From Bradyrhizobium tropiciagri (lineage in GTDB: Bacteria; Pseudomonadota; Alphaproteobacteria; Rhizobiales; Xanthobacteraceae): a stretch of DNA of 64,000 nt. The stretch spans positions 1-64,000 of the forward strand of contig NZ_LFLZ01000006.1 of NCBI RefSeq assembly GCF_001189845.1, in the 5' to 3' direction. This document shows, one piece after another, positions 34,050-42,586 of the stretch (its first letter is position 1; the number at the start of each line of letters is the position of its first letter). The notes below the pieces were generated by a model. It had not been told where the DNA came from, ran no database searches, and was given only the letters and a program-made list of their open reading frames with translations. A program made the translations under genes and the position numbers.

Positions 34050-35600
34050 TTACTTGTCGAGCCAGGCGTCGCGGAAGCCGTCGTTGACGCCGATCGCGGT
34101 GGTGACGAGGTTCTTGACGTTGCAACGGGTGATGGTCGGGAACTGGAGCTCGAGCTGCCAGGCCACCGGAACGTCGTCGGTCAGGATCTTCTGCGCCTTG
34201 AGATAGATGTCCTCGCGCTTGGAGTCGGGGAAGGCGGTGGCGCCGTCGGCGAACAGCTGATCGATCTCGGCGTTCGAATAGCCTTCGACGTTGTTGAACG
34301 GCGAGCCCTTGGAGATCTGGCTCGAGATGTAGTTGCGGCCGACGCCGAGCGCAGGATCGCCATACTGATAGAGATAGGTGAAGGCGATGTCGTAGTCCCA
34401 ATCGGAAACCTTCTGGTTCCAGCCGGGAACGTCGGTTGCGATCATCTCGACATTGATGCCCACATCCTGCAGATTCTGCTTCACCGCTTCAGCCCAGCGC
34501 TGCCAGGTTTCGCCATAGGGCAGCGGCAGCAGGCGGACCTTCTCGCCCTTGTAGCCGGCCTCCTTCAGCAGCGCCTTGGCCTTGGCCGGATCGTAGTCGT
34601 AGGTGGTCACCTTGTCGGTGTAGTATTTGATCGTGGAGGCCGATGGGCCGGTCGCGACCTTGGCGAGGCCGTTCCAGATCACGTCCTTGGCGAAGTTGCG
34701 GTCGATCGCATACATCAGCGCCTGGCGGAATTTCTTGTTCGCGGTCGGGCCCTGCCGGTTGTTGAGCCACAGCCAGGAGTGCGGGCTGAAGAATTCCCAG
34801 CCGGCGCCGGTGACGCAGACATTCTTCAGCTTGGTGAGACGCGGCACATCGAAATTCTCGACCGAGCCGCCCGGCAGCACGTCGACCTTGCCGGTTTCGA
34901 ACGCCACCGCGCGCGCGGCGGCGTCGGGGATCACGTGCCAGTAGATCTCGTCGAGATGCGGCAGGCCCTTGATGTAGTAGTTCGGATTCTTGACCAGGCG
35001 GATGAACGAGCCCTTCTGCCATTCCTTGAACATGAAGGGGCCGGTACCGACAGGGGTGTTGTTCGCCGGATTGGTCTTGTAGTCGGTGCCTTCGTAGATG
35101 TGCTTGGGGATCATCGGCAGCGAGCCGACCTCGAAGATGCCGAGGAACGGGCCGAACGGCTGCTTCAGCGTGAACACCACGGTATAGTCGTCAGGTGTCT
35201 CGACCTTGTCGAGTTGGGCAAGGTTGCCGCGGGCGCGCGGATGGGTCTGCTTGAGGAATTCGATCGAGAACGCGACGTCGGCCGAGGTGAACGGCTTGTC
35301 GTCGTGCCAGGTGACGCCCTTGCGCAGCTTGAAAGTGTAGATCTTGCCGTCTTCGCTGACGCTCCAGCTTTCGGCGAGGCCTGGCAGCGGCTCGAGCTTG
35401 GGCGAGTAGCGCAGCAGGCCTTCATAGATGTTCCCGGCCACCATCTGGGTCGGGCCGTTCTGCACCAGGCCGACCATCAGGCCCGGCGGCTCCGGCTGGA
35501 TCACCGCGTTGATCACGCCGCCGGATTTCGGCTCCTCGGCAAATGCCGCCGTGCTCAGGGCACTCGCCACCAAAAGACTCAACAGAACTCGCTTCAACAT
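34050..35600 (-). CDS. Dpp-type ABC substrate-binding protein
   Basis: A 516-residue periplasmic binding protein of solute-binding family 5. The signal peptide is MLKRVLLSLLVASALSTAAFA. Family landmarks: EGLLRYSPKLEPLPGLAESW, FKLRKGVTWHDDKPFTSADVAFSIE, NTPVGTGPF and the C-terminal FTYLYQYGDPALGVGRNYIS. Family 5 proteins bind oligopeptides, nickel, opines or polyols, so the sequence alone does not fix the ligand. Operon context (kinase, phospho-lyase, aldolase) favours a hydroxylated amine or its conjugate. Confidence 0.92.
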   Translation of the reverse strand: MLKRVLLSLLVASALSTAAFAEEPKSGGVINAVIQPEPPGLMVGLVQNGPTQMVAGNIYEGLLRYSPKLEPLPGLAESWSVSEDGKIYTFKLRKGVTWHDDKPFTSADVAFSIEFLKQTHPRARGNLAQLDKVETPDDYTVVFTLKQPFGPFLGIFEVGSLPMIPKHIYEGTDYKTNPANNTPVGTGPFMFKEWQKGSFIRLVKNPNYYIKGLPHLDEIYWHVIPDAAARAVAFETGKVDVLPGGSVENFDVPRLTKLKNVCVTGAGWEFFSPHSWLWLNNRQGPTANKKFRQALMYAIDRNFAKDVIWNGLAKVATGPSASTIKYYTDKVTTYDYDPAKAKALLKEAGYKGEKVRLLPLPYGETWQRWAEAVKQNLQDVGINVEMIATDVPGWNQKVSDWDYDIAFTYLYQYGDPALGVGRNYISSQISKGSPFNNVEGYSNAEIDQLFADGATAFPDSKREDIYLKAQKILTDDVPVAWQLELQFPTITRCNVKNLVTTAIGVNDGFRDAWLDK

Positions 35601-35669
35601 GTTCAGGCTCTCTTGTTCGATTTGCCCGGCCGCAGCTCCGAACCGGTGTGCACTTCGCTTGAAAACGCT

Positions 35670-36443
35670 CTAGTTCACGAAATCCGGGTCGGTGCGCGCG
35701 AGCATGCGCTTGAAGGCCGCCCATTCGGTATCGGGCACGCCGTTGCTCTCGATGCTGTCGTAGAAGGTTGCGTATTGCCCGGCGGTCTTGTGCGCGACCG
35801 CGTCCGACAGCGGCGCGATCTCGGCGCCGGCGGACTGGATCGCAAGCTGCGCGCGGCAGGAGCGCTCCAGATTGTGCATCAGCTTGAAGGCTTCCGAGAC
35901 CGAGCGGCCGCAGGTCAGCATGCCGTGATTGCGCAGCACCATCACGAACTTGTCGCCGAGGTCGGCGACCAGGCGTTCGCGTTCGTCGAGATCGAGCGCG
36001 ATGCCTTCGTAGTCGTGATAGGCGAGGCAGCCGGTGAACTGCATCGACCATTGATTGAGCGGCAGCAGTCCCTGCTTCTGGCAGGACACTGCGACGCCGG
36101 CCACCGTGTGGGTGTGCAGCACGCAGGCGACGTCCGGCCGCGCCGCATGCACCGCGCTGTGGATGGTGAAGCCGGCCGGATTGATGCCGAGCCCGAGCGG
36201 ATCGTCGATCACGATGCCGTCGAGATCGACGGTGACGAGGTTGGACGCCGTCACCTCCTCGAAGCGCATGCCGTAGGGATTGATCAGGAAGCGGTCATGA
36301 CTGCCGGGCAGCCGCACCGAGATATGGGTGTAGATGCTGTCATCGAGCCCGAGCCGGTGGATCAGCCGGTAGGCCGCCGCGAGGTCGATGCGAAATTGCT
36401 GGTTCTGGTCCTTCACGGCGTCGGGCCGCACATGCGTCGTCAT
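35670..36443 (-). CDS. Class II aldolase/adducin family protein
   Basis: A 257-residue class II aldolase fold protein. Metal-binding histidines are in CVLHTHTVAG (H-x-H) and LRNHGMLTCG; DDSIYTHISVRLPG and INPYGMRFEEVTASNLV bind the substrate phosphate or carboxylate in relatives. The subset with this pattern includes decarboxylases and adducin-like enzymes of unknown activity, rather than classical fuculose aldolase. It is the first gene of the operon, directly behind the twin operators for the divergent GntR regulator. Confidence 0.88.
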   Translation of the reverse strand: MTTHVRPDAVKDQNQQFRIDLAAAYRLIHRLGLDDSIYTHISVRLPGSHDRFLINPYGMRFEEVTASNLVTVDLDGIVIDDPLGLGINPAGFTIHSAVHAARPDVACVLHTHTVAGVAVSCQKQGLLPLNQWSMQFTGCLAYHDYEGIALDLDERERLVADLGDKFVMVLRNHGMLTCGRSVSEAFKLMHNLERSCRAQLAIQSAGAEIAPLSDAVAHKTAGQYATFYDSIESNGVPDTEWAAFKRMLARTDPDFVN

Positions 36444-36502
36444 CGTTGCTGCTAGTCCCTGTCCGCGGGCCGTTTTTGTTGCGTTGCAATGCCCGCGCCA
36501 CT

Positions 36503-36550
36503 AAACTGTCGACAATCTAAGAATTGATCAAGATCAAACTGTCGACAATC
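36503..36550. promoter_or_regulatory. Twin palindromic operators for the GntR (FCD) regulator
   Basis: AAACTGTCGACAATC occurs twice in perfect direct copy, at 36503-36517 and 36536-36550, 33 bp apart (about three helical turns). Each copy centres on the palindrome TGTCGACA, which fits the GT-N-AC type core of FadR/FCD regulators. They lie between the divergent regulator (36592) and the operon (36443). Confidence 0.75.
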
Positions 36551-36591
36551 GACGATTAAATAATGTACAAGGGTCGAAACGGACCCATTTG

Positions 36592-37296
36592 ATGCGCACG
36601 ATTTCCCCTCCGGTCGGCTTGCCGGCCCTCAATGAGATCGACCTCGTCGGCCAGGTCGCCCGTCGCCTGACCGAGGCCATCGTTCAGGGGCGGCTGCCGC
36701 CGGGATCAAAGGTGGTCGAAGCCGGCATCGCGCGCGAGCTGGGGGTGAGCCGGGCGCCGGTGCGCGAGGCGGCGCGGCTGCTCGAGCAGCAGGGCTTGCT
36801 GGTAGCCAATCCGCGCCGCGGCTTCTTCGTCCGGCAGTTCGCCGCCGATGATATCGACGAGATCTACGACCTGCGTCTGTGCGTCGAGCGTCATGCCGCA
36901 GTGCTCGCCGCGCGCAACCTGACGCCGGAGACGCGCGACAAGTTGCGCCGGCAGATCGAGGTGCTGCACGAGACCGCCGATCTCGACGATCCGGCGCGGC
37001 AGGTCGAGGAGGACTACCGCTTCCATCGCCTGATCTGCGAGATCGCCGGCAACCGGCGGATGCTGCGGCTGTTCGACGATCTCGCCTCCGAGCTGCGCAT
37101 GGTGATCGGCCTGATCGGCCGCCTCTATGACGATCCGCATGAGATCGCGCGCACGCACGAACCGGTGCTCGCCGCGATCGAGGCCGGTCACCCCGAACGC
37201 ATCGTCGCGCATGTCGACTATCACATCGGTCATGCCTGGCGCGAAGTCGGACGGCTGGTGCGCGAAATTCCGCCGTGGCCGGCGGCGGCGAAATAG
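36592..37296 (+). CDS. GntR family regulator, FadR/FCD subfamily
   Basis: A 234-residue regulator. N-terminal winged helix: VARRLTEAIVQGRLPPGSKVVEAGIARELGVSRAPVREAARLLEQQGLLV, with the recognition helix in SRAPVREAARLL. The FCD ligand-binding domain follows (EIYDLRLCVERHAAVLAA, DYRFHRLICEIAGNRRM, HEPVLAAIEAGHPERIVAHVDYHI), keeping the metal-ligand Asp/His pattern of carboxylate-sensing members. ATG at 36592 is preferred over a TTG one codon earlier. It is divergent from the eight-gene operon and is probably its repressor, acting at the twin operators. Confidence 0.92.
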   Translation: MRTISPPVGLPALNEIDLVGQVARRLTEAIVQGRLPPGSKVVEAGIARELGVSRAPVREAARLLEQQGLLVANPRRGFFVRQFAADDIDEIYDLRLCVERHAAVLAARNLTPETRDKLRRQIEVLHETADLDDPARQVEEDYRFHRLICEIAGNRRMLRLFDDLASELRMVIGLIGRLYDDPHEIARTHEPVLAAIEAGHPERIVAHVDYHIGHAWREVGRLVREIPPWPAAAK

Positions 37297-37344
37297 CAGC
37301 GCGTGATGTTGCGATCTTTCTGATTCATCCAACAGGAGTGTCCC

Positions 37345-38370
37345 GTGAAGGCCGTCTACAGTGATCTGCACCGCAGCCATGATCCGCAGTTCTTCCTGGT
37401 CCGCGGCGTGGTCCAGCGCACCACCGAGCAGCCCGAGCGCGCCGATCGCCTGCTGGTAGGCCTCAAGGCCGGCAAGCACACCCTGATCGAGCCGACCAAA
37501 TTCGGGCAGGGACCGCGCGCGCGCGTGCACAGTCCGGAATATCTGAGCTTTCTCGCCGAGGCCTGGGATGCGTGGACCGCGCTCGGCGATGCCGGGCCGG
37601 AGATGATCGCGAACATCCACCCGGTGCGCAACGCCGCCACCTATCCGACCCATATCGTCGGCAAGCTCGGCTGGCACACGGCGGATACCGCAGCACCAAT
37701 CGGCAAGGGCACCTGGGCCGGCGCCTGCGCCTCGAGCGACGTCGCGGTCACCGCCGCGCAGATGGTGCTGGACGGCGAGGACGCGGTTTATGCGCTGTGC
37801 CGTCCGCCCGGCCACCATGCCTATCGCGACATGGCCGGCGGTTTCTGCTTCCTCAACAACAGCGCGATCGCGGCCGAGCATCTGCGCCAGAAGCATGAGC
37901 GCGTCGCGATCCTCGATGTCGACGTGCATCACGGCAACGGCACGCAGGGCATCTTCTACGAGCGGGGCGATGTCTTCACGGTCTCGATCCACGCCGATCC
38001 GTCGTTCTTTTATCCGTTCGTCTGGGGCTACGCACACGAGCGCGGCGCTGGACTCGGCCTCGGCGCCAATCTCAACATTCCGCTCGCCAAGGGCACCGGC
38101 GACGACGATTACATGAAGGCGCTGGCGGCGGCGGAGCGGGCGATCCGTTCTTTCGCGCCGACCGCGCTCGTGGTCGCGCTCGGCCTCGATGCCTCCGAGA
38201 AGGACCCGCTGGCGGGCCTCGCCGTCACCACCGACGGCTTCCGCCGGATCGGCGAGGGGCTGGCCCGGTTCGGCCTGCCGACGGTGCTTGTGCAGGAGGG
38301 TGGCTATCTCTCCGACATCCTCGGGGCCAATCTGACGGCGGTGCTCGGCGGCTTCGAGGCTGCGCGCTAG
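37345..38370 (+). CDS. Acetylpolyamine amidohydrolase-like (histone deacetylase family)
   Basis: A 341-residue zinc deacetylase. Residues match the Mycoplana ramosa acetylpolyamine amidohydrolase with a constant offset of two (from memory): His157-His158 (RPPGHH), zinc ligands Asp193, His195 and Asp282 (GLDASEKDP), and Tyr321 (QEGGYLSD). The length is also the same. It would remove acetyl groups from acetylated diamines or polyamines in the cytoplasm. A GTG start follows AACAGGAG (37331-37338), and the gene is 48 bases after the GntR gene on the same strand, so both may be one transcript. Confidence 0.9.
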   Translation: MKAVYSDLHRSHDPQFFLVRGVVQRTTEQPERADRLLVGLKAGKHTLIEPTKFGQGPRARVHSPEYLSFLAEAWDAWTALGDAGPEMIANIHPVRNAATYPTHIVGKLGWHTADTAAPIGKGTWAGACASSDVAVTAAQMVLDGEDAVYALCRPPGHHAYRDMAGGFCFLNNSAIAAEHLRQKHERVAILDVDVHHGNGTQGIFYERGDVFTVSIHADPSFFYPFVWGYAHERGAGLGLGANLNIPLAKGTGDDDYMKALAAAERAIRSFAPTALVVALGLDASEKDPLAGLAVTTDGFRRIGEGLARFGLPTVLVQEGGYLSDILGANLTAVLGGFEAAR

Positions 38371-38498
38371 CGGCTTGCAGGAACCGGCCAATCGCCGGCC
38401 GGCTTCGCGAACCGGTTGGGAAGGGATAACGTAAGTGTTTGACTTCTCTGATATCCTGTTCTCAGCTACGGTCTGATGGGTCGACAATCGTTGCTGCA

Positions 38499-39134
38499 AT
38501 GGGACAAATCGTTCGTAAGCCATTCAAGACCTACCACCATGGCGACCTTCGCGAAGCGCTGATTCAGGCCGCGTTGCGCGAGGTCGAGCTCGGCGGTCCC
38601 GAGGCGATCAGCATCAAGGCGCTCGCCAAGCAGCTCGGCGTCTCGCAGCCGGCGCCGTACCGGCATTTCGCCGACCGCGAGGCGCTGCTGGAGGCGGTGA
38701 CCGCGGAAGCATTCCGGCAGTTCAACGTGATCATGCGCGAGGCGATCGAGCTGCCCGGCAAGGGCTCGAAACTGTCGCGCTTTGCCCAGGCTGCGCTGGC
38801 CTTCGGGCTCGAGCGCCACGGCATCTACCGGCTGATGTTCGCATCCCGCACGATGGCCTGCGCGCCGGTTGGCAGCGAGCTGCACGTTGCAGCGATGGAA
38901 ACGCTGGCGCTTTTGATCGAGTCGTTCGAGGCTCCGGCCGTCGGGCTGCTGCGTGAGCGGCAGGCGCTGAAGATCTGGGCCGGGCTGCACGGAATCGTGA
39001 TGCTCGCCGAGCAGGGCCTGCTCACCGGCGAGGTCGCCCAGATCAGCCGTGAGGAGCTGATGGACGAGATCGTCGAGCAGACCAAGCTCGCACTGTCAGT
39101 CGCGCTGCAGGCGACGGAAGAAGATAAGGCGTAG
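38499..39134 (+). CDS. TetR family transcriptional regulator
   Basis: A 211-residue TetR-type repressor. The helix-turn-helix is ISIKALAKQLGVSQPAPYRHFADREALLEAV (about residues 38-68). The C-terminal ligand domain is the TetR_C_33-like type (GSKLSRFAQAALAFGLERHGIYRLMFAS...KIWAGLHGIVMLAEQGLL). The ATG at 38499 gives the conventional length; an earlier start 60 bases upstream adds an unstructured leader. It is convergent with the amidase gene (39141-40562), ending 6 bases from its stop. The target is unknown; the gene's own upstream region is the first place to look. Confidence 0.9.
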   Translation: MGQIVRKPFKTYHHGDLREALIQAALREVELGGPEAISIKALAKQLGVSQPAPYRHFADREALLEAVTAEAFRQFNVIMREAIELPGKGSKLSRFAQAALAFGLERHGIYRLMFASRTMACAPVGSELHVAAMETLALLIESFEAPAVGLLRERQALKIWAGLHGIVMLAEQGLLTGEVAQISREELMDEIVEQTKLALSVALQATEEDKA

Positions 39135-39140
39135 GCCGCC

Positions 39141-40562
39141 TTATCGCGGCGGCCGCGGATCGATCGGGGTGGTGCCGCGCACGCCGAGAATGTCCTCCAG
39201 CACTTTCGCGCCGGCCAGAAGCTGCGCCTCGGCGCGGGGCCTTGCCACCATCTGCAGGCCGACCGGCAGGCCCGACGCGGTGAAGCCGCAGGGCAGCGAC
39301 AGCGCCGGGCAGCAGGCCAGCGTGATCGCGTAGACGATGCCGAGCCATTCGACGTAGTTGTCGAACTTCTTGCCGTCGCATTCGGCGACATAGCGGTGCT
39401 CGACCGGGAACGGCGGCACGATGGTCGCGGGCGCGAGCAGCAGGTCATATTTGTCGAAGAATTCGAGCGCGCGCTGCGTTATCGCGACACGCTGCGCCTC
39501 GGCGCGCTCGAGCTTCTCGACCGTGAGCTTCAGCCCTTCCTCGATGTTCCAGATCACCTCGGGTTTCAGCAGGTCGCGCTTGGTGCGCAGCAATTCGGCC
39601 TTGGTGATCGCGAAATCGAATGCGCGCAGCACGTGGAAGCACTCATGGGCTTCGCTGAAATCGGGAGATGCCTCCTCGACAATCGCGCCGGCTTCCGCAA
39701 AACGCTCCGCCGCCTTACGGGTCACGGCCTTGACCTCGGGATCGACGGGCGTGATGCCGAAATCCGGCGAATAGGCGATGCGCTTCGGCTTCTGGTTGGA
39801 GCGTGCTGCCGACAGGAACGATGTCGGCAGCGAGGGCAGCGAGAGCGGATCGGCGGCGTGCTCGCCGCTCATCGCATCCAGCAGCAGCGCGAGGTCCTCG
39901 ACATTGCGCGCCATCGGCCCCTGCTGGCCGAGCGTACGGTCGACGCCGAACTTCGGCGTCTGCGCGACGCGGCCGATCGACGGCCGGAGGCCGACGATGC
40001 CGCAGAAGCTCGCCGGGTTGCGCAAGCTGCCGCCCATATCGGAGCCATGGGCGAGCCACGCGGTGCCGCTGGCGAGTGCCGCCGCGGCGCCGCCGGACGA
40101 GCCGGCAGCCGAGCGCGACGTGTCCCAGGGATTGCGGGTCGGGCCGAACACCTCGTTGAAGGTGTTGGCGCCGGCGCCGAACTCCGGGGTGTTCGATTTG
40201 GCGTAGATCACGCCGCCGTTCTGTTCGAGGCGCTCGACCAGGATGTCGGATTTCGTCGGGACGTTGTCCTTGAAGATCGGCGAGCCCAGCGTGGTCAGCA
40301 CGCCGGAGACGGCGGTGAGGTCCTTGATCGGAACGGGAAGGCCCGCGAGCAGGCCGCGCTCGCTCGCCGGTTTCTGCATCAGCGCCTTGGCGTGGCTGCG
40401 GGCGCGATCGAAGCACAGCGTCGGCAACGCGTTGACCTTGCCGTCGACCTCGGCGATGCGCTGTTCCAGCACATCGAGCAGATCGAGCGGCGTGACCTCA
40501 CCGGCTTTCAGTTTGTCGACGACGGCACACGCCGTTTCCTTCACCAAGCCCTGATCAGCCAT
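39141..40562 (-). CDS. Amidase-signature family hydrolase
   Basis: A 473-residue amidase-signature enzyme with Lys in VPIKDLTAV, cis-Ser in AAGSSGGAAAALA and nucleophile Ser in GSDMGGSLRNPA. The region CCPALSLPCGFTASGLPVGLQMVARP closes the fold. It is a paralogue of the amidase at 14050-15480 but belongs to a different subgroup. The next gene, divergent at 40651, is an alpha/beta hydrolase of the arylformamidase type, leaving 88 bases for both promoters. The substrate is unknown. Confidence 0.9.
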   Translation of the reverse strand: MADQGLVKETACAVVDKLKAGEVTPLDLLDVLEQRIAEVDGKVNALPTLCFDRARSHAKALMQKPASERGLLAGLPVPIKDLTAVSGVLTTLGSPIFKDNVPTKSDILVERLEQNGGVIYAKSNTPEFGAGANTFNEVFGPTRNPWDTSRSAAGSSGGAAAALASGTAWLAHGSDMGGSLRNPASFCGIVGLRPSIGRVAQTPKFGVDRTLGQQGPMARNVEDLALLLDAMSGEHAADPLSLPSLPTSFLSAARSNQKPKRIAYSPDFGITPVDPEVKAVTRKAAERFAEAGAIVEEASPDFSEAHECFHVLRAFDFAITKAELLRTKRDLLKPEVIWNIEEGLKLTVEKLERAEAQRVAITQRALEFFDKYDLLLAPATIVPPFPVEHRYVAECDGKKFDNYVEWLGIVYAITLACCPALSLPCGFTASGLPVGLQMVARPRAEAQLLAGAKVLEDILGVRGTTPIDPRPPR

Positions 40563-40650
40563 GCGCCGTTGCTCCTATGTGTTCTGTTTGCTTGTGCTGT
40601 AGAACATTTCCTGCCGCCGTGGCAATGCGACGAGAACCGAAGGGGCAGGG

Positions 40651-41502
40651 ATGGCAGCACTGTTTTCCGCGCTGGACTGGCGCGCGATGAGCCAGCAGGA
40701 GCGCGACCTCGGCTTGAACAACGGCGTGGCCGTCAAGGGCAGTGCCGAGATCGCCGCCGGCTGGGAGCATAGCTCCGCGGCGCTGCGGCAGAAGCACGCC
40801 GGCCATCTCGACCTCCGCTATGGCCCGCGTGAGCGCAACCGGATCGATTTCCTGAAAGCGCGCGACGGCGCGCCGACGCTGTTGTTCATTCACGGCGGCT
40901 ATTGGCAGACCCGCGCCAAGGAGGTGTTCACGACCTTTGCCGAAGGGCCGATGGCGCATGGCATCAATGTGGCGCTGATCGGCTACACGCTGGCGCCCAA
41001 TGTGACGCTCGATGAGATCGTCGCCGAGATTCACGCGGGCATCGATTTTCTTGCCGCGAAGTTGCCCTCACTCGGTGCCGCTACTCATGGCATCGTCGTG
41101 TCCGGCTGGTCGGCCGGCGGCCATCTGACTTCGATGGCGCTGTCGAACGCCCATGTCCGGGCCGGCATGGCGATCTCGGGCATCTATGACCTCGAGCCGA
41201 TCAGGCATTCCTACCTCAACGAGAAGCTGAGGCTCGACGAAGCCGCCTCACGGCGTAGTTCACCGATGATGCAAGAGGGCGGCACGGCAAAACCGCTGTC
41301 GCTGGTGGTCGGCAGTGCCGAACTGCCGCTGCTGCGCAAGCAGACCGCCGATTTCGCCGGCCATCGCGCCCGCTACGGCTTGCCGGTGACCTATGAGGAG
41401 ATCGCCGGCGCCGATCATTTCTCGATCATGCACGAGATGCTGGCGCCGCAGGGCCGGATCACGACGCTGATCCGGCAGTTGTTCGAGCGGACGGGAAGTT
41501 AA
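40651..41502 (+). CDS. Arylformamidase-like alpha/beta hydrolase
   Basis: A 283-residue hydrolase with the HGGYW oxyanion motif (FIHGGYWQ), nucleophile in GWSAGGHL, and His in GADHFSIMHE, the pattern of kynurenine formamidase-like esterases. The acidic residue appears to be Glu in VVGSAELPLL, as in several members. It hydrolyses an N-formyl or carboxylic ester bond on an unknown substrate. No kynurenine pathway genes are adjacent, so a role in tryptophan breakdown is not supported by context. A palindromic repeat follows. Confidence 0.85.
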   Translation: MAALFSALDWRAMSQQERDLGLNNGVAVKGSAEIAAGWEHSSAALRQKHAGHLDLRYGPRERNRIDFLKARDGAPTLLFIHGGYWQTRAKEVFTTFAEGPMAHGINVALIGYTLAPNVTLDEIVAEIHAGIDFLAAKLPSLGAATHGIVVSGWSAGGHLTSMALSNAHVRAGMAISGIYDLEPIRHSYLNEKLRLDEAASRRSSPMMQEGGTAKPLSLVVGSAELPLLRKQTADFAGHRARYGLPVTYEEIAGADHFSIMHEMLAPQGRITTLIRQLFERTGS

Positions 41503-41503
41503 C

Positions 41504-41622
41504 GTCATCCCCGCGCAATGCGTAGCATTGTCGCTGGAGGTGCGAGCGCTTGCGAGCCTCGAAGGATGACGCAGCCCGTGGCCCATCCTTCGAGACGCCG
41601 CTTCGCGGCTCCTCAGGATGAC
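41504..41622. repeat. Palindromic repeat, GTCATCCTGAGG family, copy 3 (composite)
   Basis: The left end is hybrid, GTCATCCCCGCGCAATGCGTAGC then GCTGGAGGTGCGAGCGC and CTCGAAGGATGA; the right end CATCCTTCGAGACGCC and CTCCTCAGGATGAC is canonical. Lies between convergent genes ending at 41502 and 41642. Confidence 0.75.
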
Positions 41623-41641
41623 GTCGCAGCAAGTGGTGACG

Positions 41642-42418
41642 TTAACCCCACCCCGACGTCAGCCCGCCATCCACCGTGTAGATCACGCCCGACGTGTACC
41701 CCGCACGATCAGACGCCAGGAACGCCATCAGGTCGCCGATCTCGCGCGCATGCGCGGGGCGGCCGAGCGGCAGGCCTTTCTGGAATTCCTTGTAGCGGTT
41801 CTCGTCGCCGAACTGGTTCTTGGCGCGGGTCTTGAGCAGCGTGACGTGGCGGTCGGTACCGACAGGGCCCGGGTTGATGCCGACGACGCGGATGTTGTCG
41901 GCGAGGCTTTTTCCCCCGAGCGCGCGGGTGAACGACATCAGCGCCGCATTGCCGGCGCTGCCGCAGATGTAGTTGGCGTCGAACTTCTCGCCGGCCGCGC
42001 CGATGTCGTTGACGATCACGCCGCCGCCGCGCGCCTTCATCTGGGCATAGATCGCGCGCGTCAGATTGATGTAGCCGAACACCTTGAGCTCCCAGGCATG
42101 CCGCCAGGTCGCCTCGTCGATCTTGTCGATCGAGCCGCCCGGGATATCGCCCGCATTGTTGACCAGGATGTCGATATCGGCGGCCTCCTTGGCCAGCCGC
42201 GCGAGGTCCTCGGATTTGCGCAAATCCACCACGCTGATCGCGGCATCGATCTGGTGCGCGGAACGCAGCCGTTCGGCGAGCGCCTTGAGCTGGTCGCCGT
42301 TGCGGGCCGCGAGCAGCAGATTTGCGCCTTCCTCGGCAAAGGCTTCGGCGGCGGCCGCGCCAATGCCCTTGGAGGCGCCGGTGATCAGGACACGCTTGCC
42401 GCGCAGATGTAGATCCAT
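41642..42418 (-). CDS. SDR family oxidoreductase lacking the canonical active site
   Basis: A 258-residue short-chain dehydrogenase/reductase. The NAD(P) motif VLITGASKGIGAAAAEAF and NNAGDIPGG are normal. The catalytic region is not: the strand expected to hold Ser reads VIVNDIGAAGE, and the YxxxK motif reads YICGSAGNAALMSFTRALG, where the Lys position is occupied by Ser or Asn depending on alignment. I recall this variant as a family-wide feature of one SDR branch, so the gene is probably functional but with different chemistry. The ATG at 42418 is the first start that gives the usual length. It is divergent from the tartrate-dehydrogenase-like gene. Confidence 0.85.
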   Translation of the reverse strand: MDLHLRGKRVLITGASKGIGAAAAEAFAEEGANLLLAARNGDQLKALAERLRSAHQIDAAISVVDLRKSEDLARLAKEAADIDILVNNAGDIPGGSIDKIDEATWRHAWELKVFGYINLTRAIYAQMKARGGGVIVNDIGAAGEKFDANYICGSAGNAALMSFTRALGGKSLADNIRVVGINPGPVGTDRHVTLLKTRAKNQFGDENRYKEFQKGLPLGRPAHAREIGDLMAFLASDRAGYTSGVIYTVDGGLTSGWG

Positions 42419-42586
42419 GGGATGTCTCGCTGGTTGGAAGGAACGAATGTCGGCGAATTTGGTGGGGCAGGGTGGCGCGGCGGTCAACACTGCACTGCAG
42501 CGTTGCGCTCGCGCGAAGTTTGGTCCATTGCAGGGCGATCAGGATAGGCGGCATTGCCGGCCGGGCAAATCACAAGGGTGTTCTCG

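Noticed and set aside
33981..36455. An 824-codon plus-strand open frame opposite the DppA, aldolase and DppB genes
   Set aside because: It is antisense to three well-supported genes, is His/Arg/Asp-rich without any domain, and is an expected shadow of GC-rich codon usage.
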